NCBI GenBank assembly: GCA_022707965.1
Contig: JAKIZO010000014.1
Location: forward strand, 13,777 to 49,253
DNA from: Bacteroidota bacterium
GTDB taxonomy: Bacteria > Bacteroidota > Ignavibacteria > Kapaibacteriales > UBA2268
Reading direction: 5' to 3'
Length of the DNA stretch: 35,477 nucleotides
The notes under the pieces were generated by a model, which saw nothing but the letters and a program-made list of their open reading frames with translations, was not told the origin of the DNA and did no database searches. This document shows positions 9,484 through 17,661 of this stretch, one piece after another. The stretch's first letter is position 1. Every line of letters starts with the position of its first letter. The position numbers were made by a program, and so were the translations under genes.

Positions 9484-9768
9484 GGTAGAACATTTGCATT
9501 GAATACACTAAGCGATGCAATAAATGGTGTAATACTTACTCCACGACCAGCATCGACAGAGCTCTACATTACATTGGGCAAGGCATTGGGCGACGGTGTT
9601 TTAGTCGAACTCTACAACCAGAACGGTCGTCTGATGATGAGCGAAAGCGAGAAAGCACCGAACGGTGTAATGAAGCTTAACGTCAGCGACTTGCCAGGTG
9701 GTGTCTATTCAGTCATCATCCGCAATGGAGTAACCGTTGCAAAAGAACGCGCAGTGATAGTAAAATAA
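9484..9768 (+). pseudogene. Orphan T9SS C-terminal sorting domain (headless remnant)
   Basis: About 94 codons open after an in-frame TGA at 9481. No good start codon or secreted body precedes them; only TTG 9499 could start. The translation is a type A T9SS sorting domain: ILTPRPASTELYITL (normally 'l.PNPas..l.i'), VLVELYNQNGRLMM, LNVSDLPGGVYSVIIRNG and a final KERAVIVK. Such domains are 3' ends of large secreted proteins and have no job alone, so this is read as the residue of a deleted gene. The Asn of 'PNP' has become Arg. Its last 50 nt recur at 19270-19319 with 45 matches. The 60 nt upstream (9421-9490) are strikingly purine-rich. Confidence 0.75.
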
Positions 9769-10002
9769 AAATATTTTCAGAGTACTCGTTTATAATTTAG
9801 TTGATATTTGCTATTTCTTTAATAGACAAATGAATATAGTAAGTAAAATAATACGTCCGGACTAAAACAAATTTTACGAAAATACTTTTTGTAACTTTTA
9901 TTATTCTTTTTTTTCATTTATTTTAGAATAAAAACATTTTGTTAATTATTATTTCTCACAGAGGTAGCATTAATTAAATACTTACTATAATTAAGGTCAT
10001 TT

Positions 10003-11082
10003 ATGAATAAAAGATTAGTTTTAATTTTCGCTTGTTTGTTTGCTATTTTAGATATTTATTCACAAGATACCTTAAATCATAAAATTGGGATTTACGGCGG
10101 CTTGAATTTAAATTTTCACACAGCAGATTTCTATAAACTTGCAGGTATTCCCAACTGTTGTCGTAATTTTCGTGATGGAAGTGGAACGGGTATAAATGCT
10201 GGTATATTATACGAAATGAAACTAAGCGATGTATTTTGGTTAGGATCAAGATTAGGTTTGCTAACCCTTGATGGGACATTAAAAAATGAGGAACCAACAA
10301 CAATAATTACTCAAACAGGACCTACAACGGGAATATTTGAACACAAAATGGATGGAATGTTTTCGAATATCGGATTGGAACCAAGTGTTATGTATAATCC
10401 ATTTGGTGGCTTTTTTGTCAATGCTGGAATACGATTAGGATTGAATATATCAAGCAAATACGACCAGGTGGAAACTATTATTAAGCCCAAAGGTGTAGGT
10501 ACATTCATCGATTCATTAGGCAATGATACGGGTCTACGGACACGCAACAAGTTCAATGGTGATATTCCAAATGCAACTTCATTTCAGATGTTTGCTTCGG
10601 GAGGAATAAGTTATGAAGTCCCATTGAACAAATCGAACTCTTTAAGAGCAGTTCCCGAAATTCAATATTATTTCCCAATTACAGAATTGGTTGAAAATAC
10701 AAAGTGGAAAGTTAATTCACTTCGATTAGGTTTAGCCTTCAAGTATGTTCCGATACCAAAGCCACCGAAGCCGAGATTATTCGAACGTAAATATGAAATT
10801 GATACAATCCAAATACCAAGTGATTTAATTGCACAAGTTACTTATAGAAAAGGAACAGAGAAAACAAGTCAAGATAAGTTTGAAGATGATGAAAAGATAA
10901 TAGAATATGAAATAATATCGAGGACAGATACAGTTTTAACACCAATTACATATAAATTAGCAGGAAAAATCACAGCAGTTGGCGTTGATAATTTCGGACA
11001 AGAAAAACCAAAACACAAATTTGAAGTTGAAGAATTTGTATCGAACAGGTTAGACCCACTCTTAAATTTACATTTTCTTTGA
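10003..11082 (+). pseudogene. OmpA-family outer-membrane protein, fragment 1 (beta-barrel half)
   Basis: First piece of a gene spanning 10003-12157. It starts with a signal peptide (MNKRLVLIFACLFAILDIYS, then QD) and continues with amphipathic barrel strands (KIGIYGGLNLNFHTADF, GGFFVNAGIRLGLNISSKY, NSLRLGLAFKYVPIPKPP), about 250 residues. A linker follows that resembles the pre-OmpA region of large Bacteroidota OmpA-family proteins. The frame ends at TGA 11080-11082 in NLHFL. The next frame continues the same protein with FEDNSSQLPTRY from base 11078. The sequence at the break is CTT TGA, where one extra base relative to the intact frame changes phase. Either a pseudogene, a sequence error, or +1 recoding. 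The barrel half alone could still fold. Confidence 0.7.
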
Positions 11083-11575
11083 AGATAACTCATCACAATT
11101 ACCTACAAGATACAAAAGATTAACCCCAAATGAAACTAAAGAATTTGATATAGAAAAGCTATTCTATGATTCGACATTACAAATATACTATAATATCTTA
11201 AATATAGTCGGGAAACGAATGATTTTAAATCCAACGGCAAAAATTACATTAATTGGTTGTAATTCTGACCAAGGAGCCGAGAAAGGAAATATAGAATTAT
11301 CCAGAAAACGAGCAGAAGAAGTAAAAAATTACCTAACAAATGTTTGGGGAATATCAAATGATAGAATAACTATACAAACTCGAAATTTACCACAAAAAGC
11401 CTCAACACCTACAAATGAACCCGATAAGATAGCCGAAAACAGACGAGTAGAAATAATTAGCGATAACGAAAAGATAACAGAACCAATATTCATCGAAAAA
11501 ATAGATAGGACGGCAAATCCACCGATTGTAAGGTTTAAATTAGAAGCAGAAGCTGAAGCAGGATTAAAGGAATAG
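11078..11575 (+). pseudogene. OmpA-family protein, fragment 2 (first OmpA-like peptidoglycan-binding domain)
   Basis: Read from the +1 phase at 11078, this piece gives FEDNSSQLPTRY, then an OmpA-like domain: NILNIVGKRMILNPTAKITL, IGCNSDQGAEKGN (the 'G.tD..G....N' core), LSRKRAEEVKNYLTNVWGI, ITIQTRNLPQKAS and IAENRRVEIISD. The ENRRVEI line is the usual end of OmpA domains that grip peptidoglycan. A possible independent start is ATG 11219, but domain sequence clearly begins upstream. The frame stops at TAG 11573-11575 after EAEAEAGLKE. The next codons in the same frame (RVVANQKN) look like the direct continuation, and a TGG-to-TAG change would explain the stop. Confidence 0.68.
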
Positions 11576-12157
11576 CGAGTTGTAGCAAATCAGAAGAACG
11601 ACAAAAACAACAAATTCGAATACCAAAAAGAAGGGCAAATCGAAAATCAAATAGATTGGGAATTGGCACAATATCAGAAGTTAACGCCAAAATATCCCGA
11701 ACCAGTTATGGCAGAGTTACAATTGGTAGATAATAAAGGAAACATACACATTTCAAAAACACAAACAGAACCGATAGAAGTAATATCTATACAGCAAAAG
11801 AGAAAAAATCGAATAGGAGATTACGAAGTAGAGAAATTTAGTTTAATACTGTTTGATTTCGACAAAGCAACAATAGAAGCACAGAACAAGAAAATAGTAG
11901 ATTTCATAAAGAGCAGAACAAAACCTGAATCGGAGATAGAGATAATAGGTTATACAGATAGAACAGGTAGTCCCGAATATAATAAAAGATTATCACAACG
12001 AAGAGCAGATGCAACCCGAGATGCACTTGGACGCCGAGATGCAAAATCAATCGGAGTGGGACAAGAGCGATTACTTTACAACAATGACTTGCCCGAAGGT
12101 CGCTTTTATTGTAGAACAGTAGAAATAATTGTGAAGACAAAGATAGAAGGAGAATAA
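11576..12157 (+). pseudogene. OmpA-family protein, fragment 3 (second OmpA-like domain)
   Basis: In-frame continuation after the TAG at 11573. A linker (RVVANQKN...QIDWELAQYQKLTPKYPEP) leads to a second OmpA domain: FSLILFDFDKATIEAQNKKI, EIEIIGYTDRTGSPEYNKR, LSQRRADATRDALGRRDAK and EGRFYCRTVEIIVKT. Here the core 'GYTDRTG...YN..LS..RA' is textbook and no further lesions are visible. A TTG at 11663 is the only plausible internal start, and no signal peptide would be available to such a product, so an independent functional gene is unlikely. TAA at 12155 lies 3 nt before the start of the VWA/WD40 gene, so barrel and secreted protein form one operon. Confidence 0.7.
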
Positions 12158-12160
12158 ACT

Positions 12161-15100
12161 ATGAAAAAATCAATTATGCTAATACTTTTCCTTTGCTATG
12201 GAGTAGCAATGTGTCAATCTATATCGTTGTTTGATATAGATGCGTCGGATTTCCCTACGATGCGAGCAAAGTTTTTTGCCTTTGATAAAGATGGGAAGCA
12301 GATTACAAATCTATCTCCGTCGGACTTTGAGTTAAAGGAAAATGGGATAACAAGAACAATAACAGATATCAGTTGCCCTGCACAGAAGCCACCAGAGGCA
12401 TTATCGAGTGTATTGGTAATGGATGTAAGTGGTTCGATGGCAAGCGGTAATATCCATATCGCAAAAGAAGCAGCACGAGCTTGGATAGATGCTCTGCCAC
12501 TTGGAATAAGCGATTGTGCAATTACTGCTTTTGATGGGATGAATTATTTAATTCAAGATTTTACAACTGATAAAACTAAATTAATTAATGCAGTTAACTC
12601 ATTGTTTGCAAGAGGGACAACAAACTACAATGCTGCGATGATTGACTCAATGGCAGGTGGATTATTAATTTCTAAAAATGGCAAAAATAAAAGAGTAATT
12701 GTTTTTTTTACAGATGGTTTACCGAATTTCGAACCCAATACTAGCCAGATAATCACAGAAGCAAAATCTCAAAACCTTTCAATTTATTGCATAACAATAA
12801 ATATGAGGTGCCCTGATTGTCTGATAGATATGTCAAATGAAACCGGTGGTCAGTGGTTCGAATATGTATCCACAAAGGAACAAGCTCGAAAAATATATCT
12901 ACAGATATTATGGACTGAACTTGGTGGGGAACCCTGCACAATTGAATGGGCAAGTCAATCCACTTGTTTTAATACAAAAAAAAATTTGGATTTGTTATTA
13001 GTAAATGAGGGAATATTTTTTTCTGAAGCATATTATCCTCCACAGAGTTCATTCACACAATTGCTATTCGAACCAAGTTTTATTGTTTTTAGAAACAAAG
13101 AGTTAAATAAACAGCATTCCGCAACAGTACAAGTAACAGCAAAAAATGGAGATTTTAATATAACCAATATTAAATGTTCACATCCATTCTTTGATATAAA
13201 TCCAAAATCATTTTCGTTGGCAGAAGGACAAAGTATTGAATTAACAATTAATTATTTTCCAATTGACTCAATTTACAGCTACTCAAAATTTGTATTTGTA
13301 AACGACTTATGTCCAATAAACTTATATGCAGCAGGGACTTATCCAAAATATAAAAAGCAACCTCCAACAATAAAAGTAACTCATCCAAATGGTGGGGAGA
13401 TATTTGTTGCAGGTATCGACCCATTAATCACCTGGGATGGTATTCCAAAGGATGACCTTGTACAATTAGAGTTTAGCATAGATAACGGTAAGACTTGGAA
13501 GGAAATTGATACTGCCCGAGGATTAGAATACAAATGGAAGAAAGTGCCGCGCCCATCGAGTAACCAATGCCTTGTTAAGGTACTACAATTATCAAGTGCT
13601 AATCATTTACATAGTGTTCGTACACTTTGGGGACATAGTGATTTTGTTCGAAGTATTAGTATTAGTCCTGATGGGCAGTATATTGCGTCGGGAAGCTTAG
13701 ACAAAACAATAAATATATGGCGAGCTAATGATGGGAGCTTGGTACGTACTATTAATGCAGGTAGTAGTTATATTTATAGTGTTTGTTTTAGCCCCGATGG
13801 GCAATACATTGCATCGAGCGGGGTTGGAAATATCAAGTTATGGAAGACTAATTCAGGTAATTTAGTACGTAATTTTAAAGGTAATGATAATAATGTTTGG
13901 AGCATCAATTATAGCCCTGATGGGGGGTATATTGCATCGGGAGGAGACAATGGTTCAATAAAGATATGGAGAGTAAACGATGGAAGTTTAATCCAAACCT
14001 TGATTGGGCATAATGAAGAGGTTCGGAGCGTATGCTTTAGTCCCAATGGGCAATATATTGCATCGAGTGGAGATGATAATACAATAAAGATATGGCGAGT
14101 AAATGATGGAAGTTTAGTACGTGCCATTTTAGGGCAGACTGATATTGTTAGTAGTGTATGTTTTAGCCCCGATGGAGAAAATATTGCAGCAGGAGGTTTG
14201 GATAAAATAATTAAGATATGGCGAGTAAGTGATGGAAGTTTAGTACGTTCATTTTTGGGTCATAATGATTGGGTCTATAGCGTATGTTTTAGTCCAGATT
14301 GGGAATATATTGCCTCTGGTAGTTGTGATAAAACAGTGAAGATTTGGACAATTACCGAAAAGTATATTCAAGAAGATATTTCCAATAAAGTATTTTCGAT
14401 TGTTGAGCCTAAAGCAGAAAGCGCAGACATTGATTTAGGTCTCTGCCCTATCGGTAAAACAAAGGATACTATTGTAACTGATTTCATCAAAAATACTGGA
14501 AACTGGAAATTTCGTGTTGATAGCATTTATATTAAAGGAGCAGACCGAATTGCATTTTCTCTTGTGTCCGGATTACCTAAATATTTTGTTGAGTCAAATA
14601 ACACTTACTCAACTGAACTTCGCTTTAAACCGAATAGAATTGGTCCACATTCCGCAACTATAATAATTATTACACAGTCAGATACTTTGAGACATATTAT
14701 TCGAGGTGAAGGAGTTAATGAGATGTTAGCATTGGAAAACCAAATCATTGATTTTGGGAAAGTCGACTTAGGCTCAGAAAAAGATACTTTGTTAGTTCCC
14801 ACAATAAAGAACACGGGGAGTGTTCCAATGACAATAACCGAGACACGGCACAGCTACCCGAATGATAAGGACTTTTCGACAATAGCAGGCGGAGGAAGTT
14901 TCACAATACAACCGAATGAGACAAAAACGATGGATTTACGTTTCCGTCCAAGTGATGCGGGAAGAACGAGTGGAACATTGGAGTTTCATTATAATGGAGT
15001 AGGAAGCCCATTAATAGTTCAGTTATTTGGAGAAGGTGTAAAAAAATATCCGCTAATTCAAACACAAATTGAGAATTTCTCTGATTTATTTTGTTACAAT

Positions 15101-16339
15101 GAAGAAACAAAGGAATTGAAAATTTCTAATATGAAAGGAGCAAGTAATTTAGCTATTAAGTCTATTAAAATATTAGGTTCTAATTCAACTGAATTTGAGC
15201 TGAATGCTCTATTTCCATTGATAATTGAACCTGATAGTATAATATCAATACCTATTACTTTCAAGCCTCAGACACCTGATTACAAGTTCGCAAATATAGA
15301 GATAATATCTAATGCATTTACTGATACTGTTATATCAATTCCTTTGACTGCAAGGAAGGAAAATGTAGATTTTACACTTAGCACTACAGAAGTATTTTTA
15401 GGCAATTTGAAATACTTAGAATCAACTGAAAAAATTGTAAAAATCAAAAATGTAGGTACAGTACAAACATCATATACGGTATCTGTTACAGGAAATCTGA
15501 AAATATCAGATACATTTTTCACTTTGTTGCCAAATGAAGAAAAAGAAATAACAATTTCATATTCAAAAAATGTAGATGATTTTGAGGTTGATGAGATTTT
15601 AACCATTCAAGACAATACTTGCAATTTTGCAAAATATGTAAAAATCACTGGGTTAACGTTCACTGCAAAAGCACAATTAAAAACAATAGAAAAAGATGGC
15701 TATCCCGGGGATGAAATAAAAGTTCCAATTATTTTAGATAATGAAGAATACTTACAATTAGCTGAAGTCGGCACAATTGATGTTGAAATGGAATTTAATC
15801 CTACGTTGCTATATACGAAGAATTTGCAGATGGAAAGAATAGACGACAGACGAGCAAAAGTAACAATAAAGGATTTACCTGCCAATAAGAAAGCAGGAGA
15901 AATTTTGGGAGAAGTGGACTTTGTAGTTGGATTAGGTAATGCAGAAAGTTGCGATTTAATCTTACAGAATGCAAAGGCAAATGGCGGGCAAGCGGATATA
16001 AGCTTGCTAAGCGGTAAATTCCAGTTAAAAGGTATATGCCGTGAAGGCGGAGCAAGATTAATCAATCCATTGTCGAAGGCAGGTATTACAAAGATAGCAC
16101 CAAATCCCGCAGAGAACAGTGTAGAGATAGAAATATCTCTAATCGAACAAGGTATAACTGAGTTATTGCTCTATAACACAATGGGCGAAGTAGTAAAAAC
16201 GGTAATGAAAAGTGAAAACCCAATACGAGGGACGCATACTTTTCAACTAAACACAACGGACTTAGGCACGGAACAATATATTTTGCAATTGAGGACACCG
16301 ACGTATGTGGAAAGCAAGATATTAAAGATATTGAAGTAA
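12161..16339 (+). CDS. T9SS-secreted multidomain surface protein: VWA, WD40 repeats, Ig-like anchor domains, CTD
   Basis: An intact 1392-residue protein. Order: signal peptide (MKKSIMLILFLCYGVAMCQS); VWA domain about 30-250 with MIDAS DVSGS at 88-92 and FFTDGLPNF; a beta domain; an Ig-like 'HPNGGEIFVAGIDPLITW' segment about 400-480; six WD40 repeats about 488-737, each near 42 residues with SPDGQYIASG and IKIWRVNDGSL cores; several choice-of-anchor/ASH-like domains about 745-1150 (DLGLCPIGKTKDTIV, IDFGKVDLGSEKDTL); a cohesin-like region about 1165-1295; and a T9SS CTD about 1312-1392 (IAPNPAENSVEIEI...LLLYNTMGEVV). It should be exported, cleaved by PorU and attached to the surface. The VWA implies metal-dependent ligand binding. 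The WD40 block appears inserted into an otherwise continuous Ig-like strand order. Ligand unknown. Confidence 0.85.
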   Translation: MKKSIMLILFLCYGVAMCQSISLFDIDASDFPTMRAKFFAFDKDGKQITNLSPSDFELKENGITRTITDISCPAQKPPEALSSVLVMDVSGSMASGNIHIAKEAARAWIDALPLGISDCAITAFDGMNYLIQDFTTDKTKLINAVNSLFARGTTNYNAAMIDSMAGGLLISKNGKNKRVIVFFTDGLPNFEPNTSQIITEAKSQNLSIYCITINMRCPDCLIDMSNETGGQWFEYVSTKEQARKIYLQILWTELGGEPCTIEWASQSTCFNTKKNLDLLLVNEGIFFSEAYYPPQSSFTQLLFEPSFIVFRNKELNKQHSATVQVTAKNGDFNITNIKCSHPFFDINPKSFSLAEGQSIELTINYFPIDSIYSYSKFVFVNDLCPINLYAAGTYPKYKKQPPTIKVTHPNGGEIFVAGIDPLITWDGIPKDDLVQLEFSIDNGKTWKEIDTARGLEYKWKKVPRPSSNQCLVKVLQLSSANHLHSVRTLWGHSDFVRSISISPDGQYIASGSLDKTINIWRANDGSLVRTINAGSSYIYSVCFSPDGQYIASSGVGNIKLWKTNSGNLVRNFKGNDNNVWSINYSPDGGYIASGGDNGSIKIWRVNDGSLIQTLIGHNEEVRSVCFSPNGQYIASSGDDNTIKIWRVNDGSLVRAILGQTDIVSSVCFSPDGENIAAGGLDKIIKIWRVSDGSLVRSFLGHNDWVYSVCFSPDWEYIASGSCDKTVKIWTITEKYIQEDISNKVFSIVEPKAESADIDLGLCPIGKTKDTIVTDFIKNTGNWKFRVDSIYIKGADRIAFSLVSGLPKYFVESNNTYSTELRFKPNRIGPHSATIIIITQSDTLRHIIRGEGVNEMLALENQIIDFGKVDLGSEKDTLLVPTIKNTGSVPMTITETRHSYPNDKDFSTIAGGGSFTIQPNETKTMDLRFRPSDAGRTSGTLEFHYNGVGSPLIVQLFGEGVKKYPLIQTQIENFSDLFCYNEETKELKISNMKGASNLAIKSIKILGSNSTEFELNALFPLIIEPDSIISIPITFKPQTPDYKFANIEIISNAFTDTVISIPLTARKENVDFTLSTTEVFLGNLKYLESTEKIVKIKNVGTVQTSYTVSVTGNLKISDTFFTLLPNEEKEITISYSKNVDDFEVDEILTIQDNTCNFAKYVKITGLTFTAKAQLKTIEKDGYPGDEIKVPIILDNEEYLQLAEVGTIDVEMEFNPTLLYTKNLQMERIDDRRAKVTIKDLPANKKAGEILGEVDFVVGLGNAESCDLILQNAKANGGQADISLLSGKFQLKGICREGGARLINPLSKAGITKIAPNPAENSVEIEISLIEQGITELLLYNTMGEVVKTVMKSENPIRGTHTFQLNTTDLGTEQYILQLRTPTYVESKILKILK
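13622..14372 (+). repeat. Six tandem WD40-coding repeats (about 126-nt period)
   Basis: Six consecutive units within the VWA gene, each about 42 codons and ending in IxIWRxNDGSL(V/I). The codons for SPDGQYIASG and IKIWRVNDGSLVR recur nearly unchanged, so similarity is visible at DNA level too. A canonical propeller has seven blades; six are clear here, and a seventh would have to come from flanking strands. Confidence 0.85.
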
Positions 16340-16355
16340 AGTATAAAAAGGGTAG

Positions 16356-16401
16356 TTCCACCCCCTATTTCCCCCGCTTGCTGGGGACTGAGGGGGTGGA
16401 A
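16356..16401. repeat. C/G-rich long hairpin repeat
   Basis: Perfect 11-bp arms TTCCACCCCCT (16356-16366) and AGGGGGTGGAA (16391-16401). Inside them a second imperfect stem pairs CCCCCGC with GCTGGGG. It is very C/G-rich against an AT-rich background. It begins 17 nt after the stop of the VWA/WD40 gene and could terminate transcription, although no T-run follows. It looks more like a dispersed palindromic element, and it stays open in the reading frame of the upstream gene. Confidence 0.7.
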
Positions 16402-16402
16402 T

Positions 16403-16567
16403 GATATAAAAATCTACAATACTCTCGGCGAATGTGTTTCACACACCCCGTCACTTCGTGCCACCCCTCTTAAAGAGGGGAATATTCAGATTGACGTCTC
16501 TCACCTTCCCCCAGGCGTGTATTTAGTCCGCATCGGCATAGCATCGGGTATGTTTGTGAAGATGTAA
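16403..16567 (+). pseudogene. Second T9SS sorting-domain relic, in frame behind the VWA/WD40 gene
   Basis: From 16403 the frame reads DIKIYNTLGECV, then a repeat-derived insert, then IQIDVSHLPPGVYLVRIG and a final MFVKM stop (TAA 16565). 'IYNTLGE...IDVSHLP.GVY..RIG' is an unmistakable type A CTD. It has no start and no body. It shares the reading frame of the 1392-residue gene, and no stop lies between that gene's TAA (16337) and 16565. The N-terminal half of the CTD (the 'PNP' part) is missing. Most likely the remnant of an older 3' end. Confidence 0.72.
16464..16480. repeat. Small palindrome inside the CTD relic
   Basis: CCCCTCTT (16464-16471), one central A, AAGAGGGG (16473-16480): perfect 8-bp arms. 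It is preceded by a small CAC-TTC-GTG hairpin. Together with the hairpin at 16356 it forms a C-rich palindromic cluster that encodes SHTPSLRATPLKEGN within the sorting domain. Confidence 0.7.
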
Positions 16568-16573
16568 GAAGAA

Positions 16574-16601
16574 GGTCGGAGCTAAGCTCTGACCTGTTTT
16601 T
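16574..16601 (+). terminator. Rho-independent terminator after the CTD relic
   Basis: GGTCGGAGCT (16574-16583) pairs with AGCTCTGACC (16585-16594) through ten positions, one of them a G-U pair, followed by TGTTTTT. It lies 6 nt after the relic's stop, so the OmpA/VWA operon most likely ends here, beyond the relic. Confidence 0.8.
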
Positions 16602-17173
16602 AATACCCATAAGATTTTTCACAAAACCTTATATGTCGTTCGCTAAATAAATCCTACCATTCACCCAATAAGAATCATCATTTGCTAATTATTTTGTTTT
16701 GTTTTTTTGTGTTGAATTTATTACCCTATTTTTAGGGAATGTGTTGTTTTTTGATTTTATCTTTATTTTTTAGAAGAGGGTTTATTTTTTGGGAGTTTTT
16801 TTCTTTCTTTTTCTTTATTAAAGCACACTCCTTAGATTTTTGGGTACTGATAACCTCGATTTGTGGTTTAGTTTGTTCATTTTAGTTTCCATATAGGTAA
16901 GATAGAAAAAGATAGAGCGTTATTTGCTAACAAGCTGAGATATAAATTTTAAATATACGAGTTTTGAATCATTGTTAAATGAGATTGAACCTTTGTTTAT
17001 AGAAAAAATACAGTAACACAAATTCAAACGCTCCTAATTATTCTTATATTTTTTTGTTTGTTTTTAATAACTTAATTGATTATCCTTAAATAGTGCATCC
17101 TTTCCATTATTTTAATAGTCAAACTATAATTATAGTTTTCAAATAGAATTACTTTAAATAACTTGGAGAAAGA
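16602..17173. other. AT-rich spacer without recognisable gene
   Basis: About 570 nt with frequent stops in all frames and long T-runs on the plus strand. Visible structures are a small CCCTA/TAGGG hairpin near 16722-16736 and a 14-bp palindrome centred on TATAATTATA at 17122-17135, just upstream of the next gene. I recognise no protein remnant or RNA here. Confidence 0.6.
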
Positions 17174-17649
17174 ATGAAACAAGAAACCATTCAAAACATT
17201 TTTAGTCATCTTGTAGAGTTTATAAAAAAAACAGAGAAGATATCAGTGCTATTATTGAAAGAATTAGCAAGGTATTGCAATGGTTTATACTTGCGTCCTT
17301 TGCTGTTTCTGCTTTTTTTATCAAACCATTGTTATTGGGTGAAGGAAGTAAATATTCTTTGGGAATGGCAATTGGAGCAGACATTATTCTTCTAATCTTA
17401 TCTATTACATTTGCTTATTTTATGTATAATGAACTTAATTTTCTGAGAAAAAACTTAGAGATGAGAGAAGATTTATTAAATTCATATATTAAAACCGAAT
17501 CCTTCCCTGATGATATTAATCCATATCAAATTGAAAATAATAGAATTACGAGAATCAAAGATTATGGTGTTATTATAACGATTGTAATAGTAGTCTTAAT
17601 TTACATTGCTAAAATCAATGCATTATTATTTTTATTTTGTTGCAATTAA
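17174..17649 (+). pseudogene. Small three-helix membrane protein, split by a frameshift at an A8 run
   Basis: ATG 17174 follows a fair ribosome site (TTGGAGAAAGA). The first frame reads MKQETIQNIFSHLVEFIKK to the A8 run at 17224-17231. In the -1 frame the protein continues NREDISAIIERISKVLQWFI, then hydrophobic helices LASFAVSAFFIKPLLLG, ADIILLILSITFAYFMY and YGVIITIVIVVLIYIA, ending at 17649 (about 158 residues). Without the shift the zero frame gives a 73-residue product ending near 17395. The composite looks like one natural small membrane protein. I do not recognise the family. It lies 12 nt upstream of the split protease and may be its partner. Decay, sequence error and slippage decoding are all possible. 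Confidence 0.55.
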
Positions 17650-17661
17650 AAAGAAACTTTT

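Noticed and set aside
11663..12157. Stand-alone OmpA-domain gene starting at TTG 11663
   Set aside because: No signal peptide or lipobox, and the frame upstream back to the TAG continues recognisable linker sequence; treated as a fragment.
17122..17135. 14-bp palindrome centred on TATAATTATA upstream of the small membrane-protein gene
   Set aside because: Entirely AT-rich in an AT-rich spacer, so chance is likely; recorded in the spacer entry only.
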